A stretch of 64,000 bases of DNA from Blautia sp900556555 (GTDB taxonomy: Bacteria; Bacillota; Clostridia; Lachnospirales; Lachnospiraceae): NCBI GenBank assembly GCA_964250615.1, contig CAXUGM010000007.1. One strand, written 5' to 3'. Positions 41,369-50,443 of the stretch are shown piece by piece. The notes under the pieces are model-generated. The model was not told the DNA's origin. It searched no databases and worked only from the letters and a program-made list of their open reading frames with translations. Position numbers and translations under genes: made by a program. Each line of letters opens with the position of its first letter. The stretch's first letter is position 1.

Positions 41369-42556
41369 TTATGAGTTTGTTAATTCATTAATTGCGGATA
41401 GAATCCGTTCTAAGCCCTCTTTGAGCATGCTCCTTGGGCATGCAACGGTCATTCTAAAATATCCGGCACCAGATTCACCAAATGTACTGCCGTTTTCAAT
41501 TAACACGTTATATTTCGTGATTAATAGGTCAAATAGTTTATTGTAATCAGCATAAGCACCAAAATGAATCCATGCCAGGAAGGTTCCTTCAGGCTTTTTA
41601 AATTTTGTTTTTGGAAGATGCTTTTGTAGATATGCTTCTAAAAAATCAAAATTATCTTCCACATATTTCATTACCTCATCTACCCAATAATCACACTTGT
41701 TATAAGCAGTTTCCGTCAGAACCATATCAAGAGGTGGTGCAAAACTAATATAATGTTTTAATCGGGTTTCCTGGTACCATATTCGCTTTAAATTTTCGTC
41801 GTTAATAATAATTTGTGAAATTGGAACGCCGCCTACATTAAATGTTTTTCCTAATGCAACCGCTGTAATAATTTTGCTGTAATCACTTACTGTCATGGTG
41901 GGAATATGGGTGACACCAAAGCGGGTTGCATCACAGTGCAATTCATCAGAAAAAATGAAAACATCATTTTCACGACATAGAGCAATCACCTTTGTCAATT
42001 CTTCTTTTGTCCATACTCTGCCAACCGGATTATGAGGGGAGCATAGAATCAGCATGGTATTGTTTGGATCCTTTACTTTGCGTTCCAGATCTGAAAAATC
42101 AATGCTATAATTTTCATTGTCGTTGATCAGTTGATTATTTACAACCTTTCGATTGTTCCCTCTGATTAATTCAGCAAAAGGATAAAAGACTGGCTCCTGA
42201 ATGATAATACCATCACCTTCTTTTGTGAAACCTCTTAAGATGAAACCAAGGGCAGGGAGTACGCCGGGTGAATAAAAGATGGAATCTTTTTTTATTGTCC
42301 AGTTAAATCGCCGTTTATACCAACCTTGTACAGCTTGAAAATAGTTTTCACCAGGCATGGAATGTCCAAGAAATCCGTGCTCGATTCGCTTAATTAAAGC
42401 CTCTGTTATTTCGTCAGCAATTCTAAACTCCATATCAGAGAGCCACAGGGGTAAAGCATTGTCAGATACTCTGCTGTCTACAAAATCTTTGTGATCCCAT
42501 TTTACACAGTCGGTTCCTTTTCTGTCATAGAGAAGGTCTAAATTCAATTTTTTCAT
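41369..42556 (-). CDS. patB: PatB/MalY-type PLP-dependent C-S lyase (cystathionine beta-lyase)
   Basis: A 395-residue fold-type I PLP enzyme of the MalY/PatB class. Features: WLSDMEFRIADEI (about 40-52), the substrate-binding HNPVGRVWTKEEL (about 173-185), the Schiff-base Lys near 238 in VALGKTFNVGG and the C-terminal Arg in YFRMTVACPRSML. It splits cystathionine or cysteine conjugates to a thiol, pyruvate and ammonia. It is divergent from an XRE-cupin regulator (42755), which is a likely controller. The shared region 42557-42754 has no clear palindrome. Confidence 0.92.
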   Translation of the reverse strand: MKKLNLDLLYDRKGTDCVKWDHKDFVDSRVSDNALPLWLSDMEFRIADEITEALIKRIEHGFLGHSMPGENYFQAVQGWYKRRFNWTIKKDSIFYSPGVLPALGFILRGFTKEGDGIIIQEPVFYPFAELIRGNNRKVVNNQLINDNENYSIDFSDLERKVKDPNNTMLILCSPHNPVGRVWTKEELTKVIALCRENDVFIFSDELHCDATRFGVTHIPTMTVSDYSKIITAVALGKTFNVGGVPISQIIINDENLKRIWYQETRLKHYISFAPPLDMVLTETAYNKCDYWVDEVMKYVEDNFDFLEAYLQKHLPKTKFKKPEGTFLAWIHFGAYADYNKLFDLLITKYNVLIENGSTFGESGAGYFRMTVACPRSMLKEGLERILSAINELTNS

Positions 42557-42754
42557 GGTAAAGTCTCCTTTCTCCCAAAATTCTTCCTAATAGGAAAACA
42601 CACATCTTTCCAAGCAATTGAAAAAACAAAGTAGATAAGATATACTACCAACAGAATGAATTTCAATATTTGGAAAATTTTTATAATACTACATATTGTT
42701 CAATATAATGATATAATAAATGCCAATATATTGTCAATAGGAAAGAGGAATAAG

Positions 42755-43306
42755 TTGGATACCATTAATTTAATTGTTTCAAAAAATATCAAGAGAATTC
42801 GACAGGAAAAAGATATAAGTTTAGACGAATTATCGAAACTTAGTGGAGTCAGTAAATCCATGTTGTCACAAATAGAACGAGGAAATGGAAATCCATCTCT
42901 TTCAACACTATGGAAGATCGCAAATGGTATGATGATTCCATTTAATGCTTTAGTTTCACAGCAGCGCACCCCATATGAAGTTGTTCGGATTTCAGAAATG
43001 GATCCGATAATTGAGGAGAATGAAAACCTCAAGAATTATGTCATTTTTTCAGGAGATGAAAATCAAAGATTTAGTGTCTATTATATTGAAGTCCAGCCTG
43101 GGTATAGCTGGACTTCAGAGATGCATATGAGAGGAACCATTGAATTTATTACAGTTTTTTCAGGAAAGCTGCAACTGAAAGTAGGAGAAAACACGTTCTG
43201 CCTGGAACGTGGAGAAAGTATACGATTCAAAGCAGATTTTCCTCACACTTACCAAAATCTAAGTCAGGAAACGTTGATTTTCCATAATATCCTTTATAAT
43301 TCTTAA
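42755..43306 (+). CDS. XRE-type HTH regulator with C-terminal cupin
   Basis: A 183-residue regulator. HTH at about 8-62 (KNIKRIRQEKDISLDELSKL; MLSQIERGNGNPSLSTLWKI) and a cupin_2 domain at about 105-180 (TIEFITVFSGKLQLKVGENT). I propose a TTG start at 42755 because AAAGAGG lies 6 bases before it and the encoded protein begins exactly at the HTH; the open frame back to 42656 lacks a site and is AT-rich non-homologous. It is divergent from patB, an arrangement typical of sulfur amino-acid regulators. Confidence 0.8.
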   Translation: MDTINLIVSKNIKRIRQEKDISLDELSKLSGVSKSMLSQIERGNGNPSLSTLWKIANGMMIPFNALVSQQRTPYEVVRISEMDPIIEENENLKNYVIFSGDENQRFSVYYIEVQPGYSWTSEMHMRGTIEFITVFSGKLQLKVGENTFCLERGESIRFKADFPHTYQNLSQETLIFHNILYNS

Positions 43307-45000
43307 ACACTTAAATCCATACCGCAGGCGGTGGCAGTTTCGATGAGGCAGCGGTCATTGGTGACTGCATCATAAAAGCGGAAACCGCCTGAGAAATTGT
43401 ACACATCATATCCATTTCCAGTAAGAATTCTGGTTGAAATATAGCTCCTGAGACCACTCTGGCAGATAACATAAACGGGTTTTCCTTTTTCGATTTCATC
43501 CAGATGTTCACGCAGGACATCTACAGGAATGTTCTGGAATCCATCTACATGTCCACGTGCGTATTCTCCGGGAGTTCTGGTATCAAGAAGGGTGACACTT
43601 CCGTCTTTTGGAAGCTGGTCAATCTCTTCCATATGGAACTGTTTCAAAATTCCGTTTTCGATATTTTCAATCATAAATCCAGCCAGATTTACCGGGTCTT
43701 TTGCAGAAGAATAAGGAGGTGCATAAGCCAGATCCAGTTCCGCTAATTCTGTGGCTTTCAAGCCTGCATGAATAGCAGTTGCCAGGACATCAATTCTCTT
43801 ATCCACACCTTCATAACCGACAATCTGTGCACCCAGAAGACGGTAAGTTTCTTTTTCGAATAATACTTTCATGGTCATAACCTTACCGCCCGGATAGTAG
43901 CCTGCATGGCTCATAGGAGAGAGGATGACCTTGTCCACATCCAGTCCTGAACTTTTGGCAATTGCTTCATTGATTCCGGTAGCAGCGGCAGTCATATCAA
44001 ATACTTTTACAATAGAGCTTCCCTGAGAGCCGGGATAATGACTGTCCACACCGCAGATATTGTTTGCTGCGATACGCCCCTGTTTGTTTGCAGGACCTGC
44101 AAGGGAGATTAGTGTGTCTTGTCCTGTTACAGAGTGTTTTACCTGTATGGCATCTCCTACGGCATAGATATCAGGTGCGGAAGTTTCCATCTTGTCATTC
44201 ACCAGGATACTGCCCTTGATACCAAGTTCCAGCCCGGCCTCTTTTGCCAGTCTGGTATCCGGAGTCACACCGATAGCCAGAATAACCATATCTGCGTGAA
44301 GGGGTGCTTCATCTTTTAATAAGACCTGAACCCCATCTTCTGTCTCCTCGAAGCCTTCCACCGTGTGTCCAAGAGCCAGTTTCACACCGTGCTTGCGCAT
44401 TTCATTGTGAATGAAAGATGCCATATCGGAATCAAAAGGTTTCATAAGCTGTTTCGGCCGCTGGACAATGGTAACATCCATGCCAAGTTCCCGGAGATTT
44501 TCTGCAACTTCCAGGCCAATGAATCCACCTCCGGCCAGAATGGCGGATTTTGGGTGGTTTCGGTTGATATACCGTTTGATGCTAAAGGTATCTTCCACGG
44601 TACGCAGAGTAAACAGTTTCTTTAAGTCAGTTCCAGGAACAGGAGGCTGTGTAGGCTTTGCGCCTGGGGAGAGAATCAGTTTGTCATACGATTCTTCAAA
44701 TTCCTCGCCTGTTTTTAGATTTTTCACGGATACCGTATGTTTCTCAGGATGAAGAGCTGTAACTTCGTGGCGCACCTTCATATTGACGCGGAAACGGGAG
44801 AAAAAACTCTCAGGAGTCTGAAGAGTCAGATCCTGGGGGTCTGTAATCACATCCCCGATGTAGTAGGGAAGTCCACAGTTTGCGTAAGAAATAAAACCGG
44901 AACGTTCAAACACTACGATTTCTGCCTGTTCATCCAATCTGCGAAGTCTGGCTGCAGCAGTTGCTCCACCGGCTACGCCACCTACAATTACAACTTTCAT
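43303..45000 (-). CDS. CoA-disulfide reductase-like flavoprotein with C-terminal rhodanese domain
   Basis: 565 residues. FAD/NAD Rossmann modules (MKVVIVGGVAGGATAAARL; SAILAGGGFIGLEVAENL at about 153-170), the redox Cys42 in YANCGLPYY, a dimerisation domain with NxxGVDSHYP..., and a rhodanese domain (about 455-540) with Cys513 in VICQSGLRS. This is the CoADR-Rhd/Npsr family that reduces CoA-disulfide, persulfides or polysulfide with NAD(P)H. I chose ATG 45000 (AAAGGTGG upstream); the frame opens at 45033. It is the third gene of a three-rhodanese operon and ends 4 bases into the convergent XRE gene. Confidence 0.93.
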   Translation of the reverse strand: MKVVIVGGVAGGATAAARLRRLDEQAEIVVFERSGFISYANCGLPYYIGDVITDPQDLTLQTPESFFSRFRVNMKVRHEVTALHPEKHTVSVKNLKTGEEFEESYDKLILSPGAKPTQPPVPGTDLKKLFTLRTVEDTFSIKRYINRNHPKSAILAGGGFIGLEVAENLRELGMDVTIVQRPKQLMKPFDSDMASFIHNEMRKHGVKLALGHTVEGFEETEDGVQVLLKDEAPLHADMVILAIGVTPDTRLAKEAGLELGIKGSILVNDKMETSAPDIYAVGDAIQVKHSVTGQDTLISLAGPANKQGRIAANNICGVDSHYPGSQGSSIVKVFDMTAAATGINEAIAKSSGLDVDKVILSPMSHAGYYPGGKVMTMKVLFEKETYRLLGAQIVGYEGVDKRIDVLATAIHAGLKATELAELDLAYAPPYSSAKDPVNLAGFMIENIENGILKQFHMEEIDQLPKDGSVTLLDTRTPGEYARGHVDGFQNIPVDVLREHLDEIEKGKPVYVICQSGLRSYISTRILTGNGYDVYNFSGGFRFYDAVTNDRCLIETATACGMDLSV

Positions 45001-45001
45001 A

Positions 45002-45322
45002 TTATTTATCCACCTTTCCTTTATAAGAGACAATGCCTCCGATATTTTTCACATTTGTATATCCCATTTTTCCAAGCATTGCGGTTGCCTGGCTGCTTCT
45101 GGCTCCTGAGTGGCAATATACAAAAAGAGGGGTATCCTTTGCCGCAATAAGCTGCCTGATAGTATCAATGGTCTGTAATGGTACATTTTTACTGCCTGGA
45201 ACATGTCCTTCCCGGTATTCCTGTGGTGTTCTTACGTCTAATAATACACCGCCTTTGGTGTTGTGAAAAGTGATAAGTTCCTGATTAATGTCAGGTGTTT
45301 TAAAAAAATCAAAAAATCCCAT
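45002..45322 (-). CDS. Small single-domain rhodanese
   Basis: A 106-residue rhodanese with active Cys70 in FVYCHSGARSS, the six-residue loop of persulfide-carrying single-domain types, and LDVRTPQEYREGHVPGSKN near 28-46. It has no signal peptide, so it is cytoplasmic. Its stop is 2 bases before the CoADR-Rhd start. It likely carries sulfane sulfur to or from the flavoprotein. Confidence 0.93.
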   Translation of the reverse strand: MGFFDFFKTPDINQELITFHNTKGGVLLDVRTPQEYREGHVPGSKNVPLQTIDTIRQLIAAKDTPLFVYCHSGARSSQATAMLGKMGYTNVKNIGGIVSYKGKVDK

Positions 45323-45327
45323 TTATA

Positions 45328-45738
45328 TCACCTCCCTGTTTCTGTTTCGCCGGTCCAGTCTTTGATACCGCCGAATTCTACAATATTGGTATATCCTAAA
45401 TCTGCCAGCTTTTGGGAAGCCTGTTTGCTCCGGTTTCCGCTGCGGCAGTAAACCAGAATCAACTGTTCCTTATCCGGAAGCTGAGTGATTTCTTCTGTTT
45501 TAATAGTTTCATTTGGCAGATTGACTGCCCCTGTAATATGTTTTTCTTCATATTCTTCCGGAGTACGCACATCTAAAATGATGTAATCTGTTTCATCATC
45601 CATTATGGCAGCTGCTTCTTTAGAAGAGACTTGCCGATAACTGTTGGATTCAGGCGGCTTGTTCTGACTGCATCCGGTGAAGAGAAACAGTACAAGCAAA
45701 AAGCCAGAGAATAGGGTGACTTTATATTTTCGTATCAT
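45328..45738 (-). CDS. Rhodanese-domain lipoprotein
   Basis: A 136-residue lipoprotein: signal peptide with lipobox LFTGC (Cys23), then a rhodanese domain with Cys98 in LVYCRSGNRSK and DVRTPEEYEEKHITGA (56-71). It sits outside the membrane and may collect sulfane sulfur or thiosulfate there. It is the first gene of the operon, 5 bases ahead of the cytoplasmic rhodanese. A TATACT -10 lies at 45772-45777 (minus strand). Confidence 0.9.
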   Translation of the reverse strand: MIRKYKVTLFSGFLLVLFLFTGCSQNKPPESNSYRQVSSKEAAAIMDDETDYIILDVRTPEEYEEKHITGAVNLPNETIKTEEITQLPDKEQLILVYCRSGNRSKQASQKLADLGYTNIVEFGGIKDWTGETETGR

Positions 45739-45798
45739 GGAAAACCTCCTCAGAGTATGTTTTATGTACTTAGTATAGTAGAAAAAAAGTATGTGTTC

Positions 45799-45813
45799 TG
45801 TGACAAGGTCACA
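45799..45813. promoter_or_regulatory. CRP/FNR-like dyad upstream of the rhodanese operon
   Basis: TGTGACAAGGTCACA, perfect TGTGAC/GTCACA arms around 3 bases (a CRP-like TGTGA-N5-TCACA). Its centre (45806) lies about 41 bases before the transcription start expected from the minus-strand -10 at 45772-45777, the standard class II position for CRP/FNR activators. The -35 is poor, which fits activation. Confidence 0.55.
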
Positions 45814-45944
45814 AAATAAGACATGAAATGTTAAAATAAATTATGGTATAATTGAATTGCTAAAAACAATCACACAGGTGTGAAATTCATTTTTGATGTG
45901 AAGTTTGAAGAAAGAAAAAAGTGAAAAATAGGAAGGGAATGGAT

Positions 45945-46979
45945 ATGAACAAAGAATGCGGGCTAACCCCTTACGAAACAAGGGAAATCCTGTTTTATAA
46001 AACTGATAATGGCGAAGTTCGAGTTGAAATTCTTTTATATCAGGAAAACTTGTGGTTGACGCAGGCAAAGATGGCACAATTATTTGAAGTGCAAAAAGCG
46101 GCTATTTCAAAACATTTGAAAAATATCTTTGAATCCGGCGAATTGCAAGAACAAGCAGTTGTTTCCAAAATGGAAACAACTGCGGCAGACGGTAAGCAGT
46201 ATAATACAAACTACTATAATCTAGATGCCATTATTGCTGTTGGATACCGTGTTAATTCTAAAAAGGCTACAATGTTCCGCATTTGGGCAAATCGGGTATT
46301 AAAAGAATTTATTATTAAAGGTTATGTGATGGATGATGCACGGCTGCGGGAACCAGACAATCTCTTTGGAAAAGACTATTTTGAGGAGCAGTTAGAGCGT
46401 ATTCGTGACATTCGCTCCAGTGAACGCCGTTTCTATCAAAAAATCACGGATATTTACTCCCAGTGCAGTGCTGACTATGATGTGAATAGCCCTGTTACAA
46501 AAGAGTTTTTTGCCACTGTACAAAATAAGCTCCATTATGCTGTCACTCATCATACAGCGGCTGAGATTGTTTATGGACGAGCTGATAGCACCAAACCAAA
46601 CATGGGTTTGACAACTTGGAAAAATGCTCCGCAGGGGCGTATTCGCAAGTCGGATGTTTCGGTTGCCAAAAACTACTTGAACAAAGAAGAAATGACCAAT
46701 CTGAACGAAATCGTTACAATGTATCTGGACTATGCCGAAAGGCAGGCACGGAGGGGAAACATCATGTATATGCAGGATTGGGTTAGCCGTTTGGATGCAT
46801 TTCTCCAGTTCAATGAAGAAGATATTCTGCATGACAAAGGTAAGGTAACCGCTGCCATTGCAAAAGCATTTGCAGAAAGTGAATTTGAAAAATTCCGTGT
46901 TTTACAAGACAGAACATATCAGAGTGACTTTGACCGTCTTGTGGCAAATATTGAAGAAACCGACAAATTAATAAAATAA
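45945..46979 (+). CDS. RhuM-family protein
   Basis: A 344-residue RhuM-type protein: an N-terminal winged-HTH-like DNA-binding region (about 25-70: LWLTQAKMAQLFEVQKAAIS) and a long helical C-terminal part containing MFRIWANRVLKEFIIKGY, typical of the virulence_RhuM family found in pathogenicity islands, phages and toxin-antitoxin-like loci. The exact biochemical role is unknown. I chose ATG 45945, 7 bases after AGGAAGGG. It has its own TATAAT at 45847. No partner gene is adjacent, so it is an orphan acquired gene. A TATAAT and hairpin-bounded layout suggest independent transcription. Confidence 0.85.
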   Translation: MNKECGLTPYETREILFYKTDNGEVRVEILLYQENLWLTQAKMAQLFEVQKAAISKHLKNIFESGELQEQAVVSKMETTAADGKQYNTNYYNLDAIIAVGYRVNSKKATMFRIWANRVLKEFIIKGYVMDDARLREPDNLFGKDYFEEQLERIRDIRSSERRFYQKITDIYSQCSADYDVNSPVTKEFFATVQNKLHYAVTHHTAAEIVYGRADSTKPNMGLTTWKNAPQGRIRKSDVSVAKNYLNKEEMTNLNEIVTMYLDYAERQARRGNIMYMQDWVSRLDAFLQFNEEDILHDKGKVTAAIAKAFAESEFEKFRVLQDRTYQSDFDRLVANIEETDKLIK

Positions 46980-46983
46980 TCAG

Positions 46984-47028
46984 AAAACCCTACACTTCCG
47001 ATTTTATTGTCAGAAGTGTGGGGGTTTA
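46984..47028 (+). terminator. Terminator after the rhuM gene
   Basis: AAACCCTACACTTC (about 46985-46998) pairs with GAAGTGTGGGGGTTT (about 47013-47027) with one bulge; T-run short. Confidence 0.6.
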
Positions 47029-47037
47029 GTATCAGGT

Positions 47038-47178
47038 TTATAGGTTATATACTAATTCGTACAGAACGATTTCTTCCGCACGGTTGTGGATGTTGTATAT
47101 CATTTGCGTCATAGTTCCCATAGGGCAGTAGACACACCAGCTTCTCGGTTTAAAGAGTACTATGATTAGCGTTCTTTC
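47038..47178 (-). pseudogene. C-terminal scrap of a 4Fe-4S membrane protein (NapH/RdxA-like)
   Basis: A minus-strand frame without a start reads TLIIVLFKPRSWCVYCPMGT, continues MTQMIYNIHNR and ends with the stop at 47038-47040. A membrane-like strand then W-C-x-x-C-P-M-G-T is the final motif of polyferredoxin-like membrane proteins (4Fe-4S binding domain, NapH/CcoG group). Its 5' end overlaps the last codons of the AraC gene in another frame, as if a deletion joined AraC directly to it. The rest of the protein is absent. Recognition is by motif only. Confidence 0.45.
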
Positions 47179-48020
47179 ATATGGCTTTTATAATATTCTT
47201 TTGGCGTGATGCCAAACTCTTTTTTGAATGCACGGAAAAAGTGATTGTATCCTCCAAATCCAACCATTTTATAAACTTCTGTGATAGGCAGGCCTTCCAG
47301 TATATATTTTTTGCACATCTTCAAACGGTTTTTGGTAATGTAGCTGTGGACTGTCTGTCCGGTCTGTTTTTTAAATTCTCTGCAAATATGATAGCGGCTT
47401 ACAAAAAACACTTTTTCCAGTTCTTCCAGGGTGATTTCTTCGGTGATGTGGCGGTGAATATACGCAAATAAATCATCTAATACAAACTGCCGCTGTCCTT
47501 TTTTCTGTTGTTCGAACTCTTCCCGGATACATGCTCTTAAAATGGCAATGAGCATGAGAGACAACATATTTTTTTCAAATAGTTCTTCCGCAAACTCTGT
47601 TTTGTCTGCCCGTTCCAGCCTGGTAAACAGGTTCTTCAAAATTGCGGCAGTACCTCCGTCTGTAGAAACACTGATACAGGAAAACGGCACAACTTCAATG
47701 CTTTTCTGGAAATCCACAGATTCATCGGATAAATCCTTCAGCAATTCCTTAGAATAGCGTATCCAGAACAATTCCACAGGATGTTTTGGACTTTTCCAAT
47801 ATAATTGGATGGATTTTTGCGGTTTTATAAGAATCATATCATTTGGCCCGCATTGCCTGATTTCACTGTTTTCTTTTGCCTCATGAAAAATACAATTTCC
47901 AACCCTCACAATCAAAAAACTGTAATAGTCCATGGAGGAAATTCTCCTTTTTTTGCTATCTTCCAATAAAATGCGTTCAATCTGATAGTTATACTTTTGT
48001 TCTTTTTTATAATCTGTCAT
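47166..48020 (-). CDS. AraC family regulator
   Basis: A 284-residue AraC protein with N-terminal cupin-like sensor (about 20-110) and C-terminal HTH pair (about 185-280: ITLEELEKVFFVSRYHICRE; KMVGFGGYNHFFRAFKKEFG). It is divergent from the GPH symporter-esterase-reductase operon and is the natural regulator. A perfect palindrome lies in the shared 200-bp region. Its 3' end abuts the 4Fe-4S fragment. Confidence 0.9.
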   Translation of the reverse strand: MTDYKKEQKYNYQIERILLEDSKKRRISSMDYYSFLIVRVGNCIFHEAKENSEIRQCGPNDMILIKPQKSIQLYWKSPKHPVELFWIRYSKELLKDLSDESVDFQKSIEVVPFSCISVSTDGGTAAILKNLFTRLERADKTEFAEELFEKNMLSLMLIAILRACIREEFEQQKKGQRQFVLDDLFAYIHRHITEEITLEELEKVFFVSRYHICREFKKQTGQTVHSYITKNRLKMCKKYILEGLPITEVYKMVGFGGYNHFFRAFKKEFGITPKEYYKSHMKER

Positions 48021-48084
48021 AATTTACAAAAATCCTCACTTGTTTTTGTGCGATATTTTGTATACACAGCATAAATTTAAAATG

Positions 48085-48105
48085 ATTATGGTTAATTACC
48101 ATAAT
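48085..48105. promoter_or_regulatory. Palindrome in the divergent AraC/symporter region
   Basis: ATTATGGT-N5-ACCATAAT, two perfect 8-bp arms, 65 bases from the AraC start and 116 bases before the symporter start. Candidate operator for the cassette. A TATACT sequence at 48164-48169 could be the symporter -10. Confidence 0.5.
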
Positions 48106-48220
48106 AAGTCAATTTTCGACAGTTTTCAATCAATTTATGTATATGTTTTCATGAATGTATTTTATATACTTTGTCTATGCTAGCAGGTCGTTAAAAACGT
48201 GTCAAAAGGAGGAGAATGTT

Positions 48221-49627
48221 TTGAAAGAAACACAAACAAACGTAAGACCCTTCTCAATGAAGGATAAAATCGGGGTAACCCTGGGAGATTTGGGATGCTG
48301 CTGTACAGAGCAGTTCCGTGCTATGTTCCTTACTGTATTCTATACACTGGTACTTCAGGTAAATCCCATTCATGTTGGAATTCTGATGTTAGTTACAAAA
48401 ATATGGGATGCAATCAATGACCCAATCATTGGTGCACTGGTAGATATGCGGCGTTCACAAAAAGGTGGAAAATTTATTCCCTGGATTCGTGCCTTTTCTT
48501 TTCCAATGGCGGTATTGTGTGTCCTTGGTTTTGTAAATGTAAGCAATTTGGACTATGGTTTCCGTATCGGATATATGTTTGTCACCTATGTACTGTATGA
48601 GGCACTTTATACTTGTGTCAATGTTCCTTTTGGAAGTCTTTCCAGTGTCATGACAGATGATGTCAAAGAAAGAACAGCCTTATCACGTTACCGCAGTCTT
48701 GGAGGAACCATTTTCATGACCGTTATTGTTATGATCGGGCCTCTTGTACTGTATGAAAACAATCAGCCAATCCCGGGCAGATTCCTGATGATGGCTTCTG
48801 TCTGTGCACTTGTAGGGCTGCTTTGCCTGCAGGTGACCTGTGTATGGTGCAAGGAGCGTGTTGTACTTCCGGAACCGGAGAAAAAAGAGAAGCTTCATTA
48901 TTTTGAAATTATTAAACATGTTGCAAAAAACCGTGCTTTCCTGGGTGTTGTTTTGTTCAGTTTCCTTGGAATGGTGGGTGCTTCCATTGTGAACGGGCTC
49001 AATACATACCTGTTCCGTGACTGGTTTGGTGATGTACAGATTATGGCTGTTTCCGGTGCACTGAACACCTTATATGCAGTGATTGTTTTTGCATTTACCC
49101 AGCCTCTTGCGAACAAATTCGGAAAGAAAGAATGGTGTGTTGCCGGAGCCGGAGGAGCAGCCGTAGTGTTTGCTGTTTTATTCTTCTTCCCAATCCACAA
49201 CCCGATGTTATTTATCATTATTAACGGTATCTGTTTCCTTGGCGCCAGCGGAATGCAGGTTCTTGTATGGGCGCTTGTCAATGATGCTATTGACTATCAG
49301 GAGCTGCAGACAGGACAGAGAAACGAGGGAATCCTTTATTCTGCATATTCCTTTTTCCGTAAACTGGCAAATGCAGTTTCAGGAAGTTTCTCCAGTTTTG
49401 CACTGGGTATTATCGGATACCAGGTTGCTGAGACCGTTCAGACAACAGAGGTAGTCAACCGCATCTGGAAAACTTACACAGGAAGCTATGTAATCGGATA
49501 TGGACTGGCAGTTCTTGTTCTTCTTTTCCTGTATCCACTGAGCAAGAAAAAGACACAGGAAATGCTGGAAGAGCTGAAAGTAAAACGTGCAGAGAGAGCT
49601 GCTAAGGCAGAAGCAAGTGATATTTAG
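48221..49627 (+). CDS. GPH-family (glycoside-pentoside-hexuronide) cation symporter
   Basis: A 468-residue 12-helix MFS transporter of the GPH family (MelB/XynB/UidB-type). Family signature after helix 2 is KIWDAINDPIIGALVDMRRS (about 65-84) with the catalytic Asp-rich positions. I propose a TTG start at 48221 because AAAGGAGGA lies 8 bases upstream; the frame extends to 48155. It heads an operon with an esterase-like hydrolase (18 bases later) and an Fe-S ene-reductase. It likely imports a sugar ester or glucuronide-like conjugate of a plant phenol (inference from neighbours). Confidence 0.88.
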   Translation: MKETQTNVRPFSMKDKIGVTLGDLGCCCTEQFRAMFLTVFYTLVLQVNPIHVGILMLVTKIWDAINDPIIGALVDMRRSQKGGKFIPWIRAFSFPMAVLCVLGFVNVSNLDYGFRIGYMFVTYVLYEALYTCVNVPFGSLSSVMTDDVKERTALSRYRSLGGTIFMTVIVMIGPLVLYENNQPIPGRFLMMASVCALVGLLCLQVTCVWCKERVVLPEPEKKEKLHYFEIIKHVAKNRAFLGVVLFSFLGMVGASIVNGLNTYLFRDWFGDVQIMAVSGALNTLYAVIVFAFTQPLANKFGKKEWCVAGAGGAAVVFAVLFFFPIHNPMLFIIINGICFLGASGMQVLVWALVNDAIDYQELQTGQRNEGILYSAYSFFRKLANAVSGSFSSFALGIIGYQVAETVQTTEVVNRIWKTYTGSYVIGYGLAVLVLLFLYPLSKKKTQEMLEELKVKRAERAAKAEASDI

Positions 49628-49645
49628 TTTAGAAAGGATATTATT

Positions 49646-50401
49646 ATGAAAACATTACAGATTGAGTTTGCAAACCGCCAGGGGCTGGTACTTCGTGGTA
49701 TCGTGACTTTGCCGGATGGAGAGGGAGCTTTTCCTGTTGTGATAAATCTTCATGGATTCACCGGAACAAAGGAAGGCCATAAAGGACTTCATATTACCAT
49801 GGCAAGAAAACTGGCAGAAGAAGGAATTGGCTGTATCCGTTTTGATTTTTCTAATAATGGCGAAAGTGACGGAGAATTTGAAAATATGACATTTACTTCT
49901 TTGATCCAGGATACAGAAGATATCTGGAACTGGGCAAAAGAACAGCCCTATGTAGATTGTGACCGCATGATTTTGTCTGGTCACAGCATGGGCGGATTCG
50001 TGGCAGCAACCAGTGCACCGAGGATTCACCCGGCTGGACTGATCCTTATGTGCCCAGGAAAACAGATGTGGGACGGATGTGGAGAACGTTCCCGTGCAAT
50101 GGAACAGCACGGAATTCTCTTCGGTGACATAGAAGGATTAAAATTCAGCCATGCCTTTAACTACGACCTGGAAAAATATAATCCATTCGAAGATGCAAAA
50201 GGATATGAAGGATCTGTGCTGATCGTACGGGGAACAAAAGATGAACTGGTAGATGAGGAGACTTGTGAAACTTATCTTTCTCTTTATCAGAATCCAAATA
50301 AGCACTTGGTTCATGTGGAAAATGCAAATCATAACTTTTCCGGCATTCCATGCAGAACCGAATTGACGAAACAGGTTTGTCTCTTCGCAAAGGAGATTTA
50401 A
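49646..50401 (+). CDS. Alpha/beta hydrolase, cinnamoyl (feruloyl) esterase-like
   Basis: A 251-residue alpha/beta hydrolase. Oxyanion motif HGFTGTKEGHKG (36-47), nucleophile Ser114 in LSGHSMGGF, Asp in RGTKDELVDEET (near 197) and His in VENANHNFSG (near 232). The HGFTG start and the SGHSMGG elbow match Est1E-type cinnamoyl esterases of Butyrivibrio and relatives. No signal peptide, so the substrate is imported, presumably by the GPH symporter just upstream. Likely releases a hydroxycinnamate; the specificity is inferred. Confidence 0.82.
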   Translation: MKTLQIEFANRQGLVLRGIVTLPDGEGAFPVVINLHGFTGTKEGHKGLHITMARKLAEEGIGCIRFDFSNNGESDGEFENMTFTSLIQDTEDIWNWAKEQPYVDCDRMILSGHSMGGFVAATSAPRIHPAGLILMCPGKQMWDGCGERSRAMEQHGILFGDIEGLKFSHAFNYDLEKYNPFEDAKGYEGSVLIVRGTKDELVDEETCETYLSLYQNPNKHLVHVENANHNFSGIPCRTELTKQVCLFAKEI

Positions 50402-50443
50402 TAAGACACTGATTCCATTGCAGACCAGAAAGAAGGAATAAGA

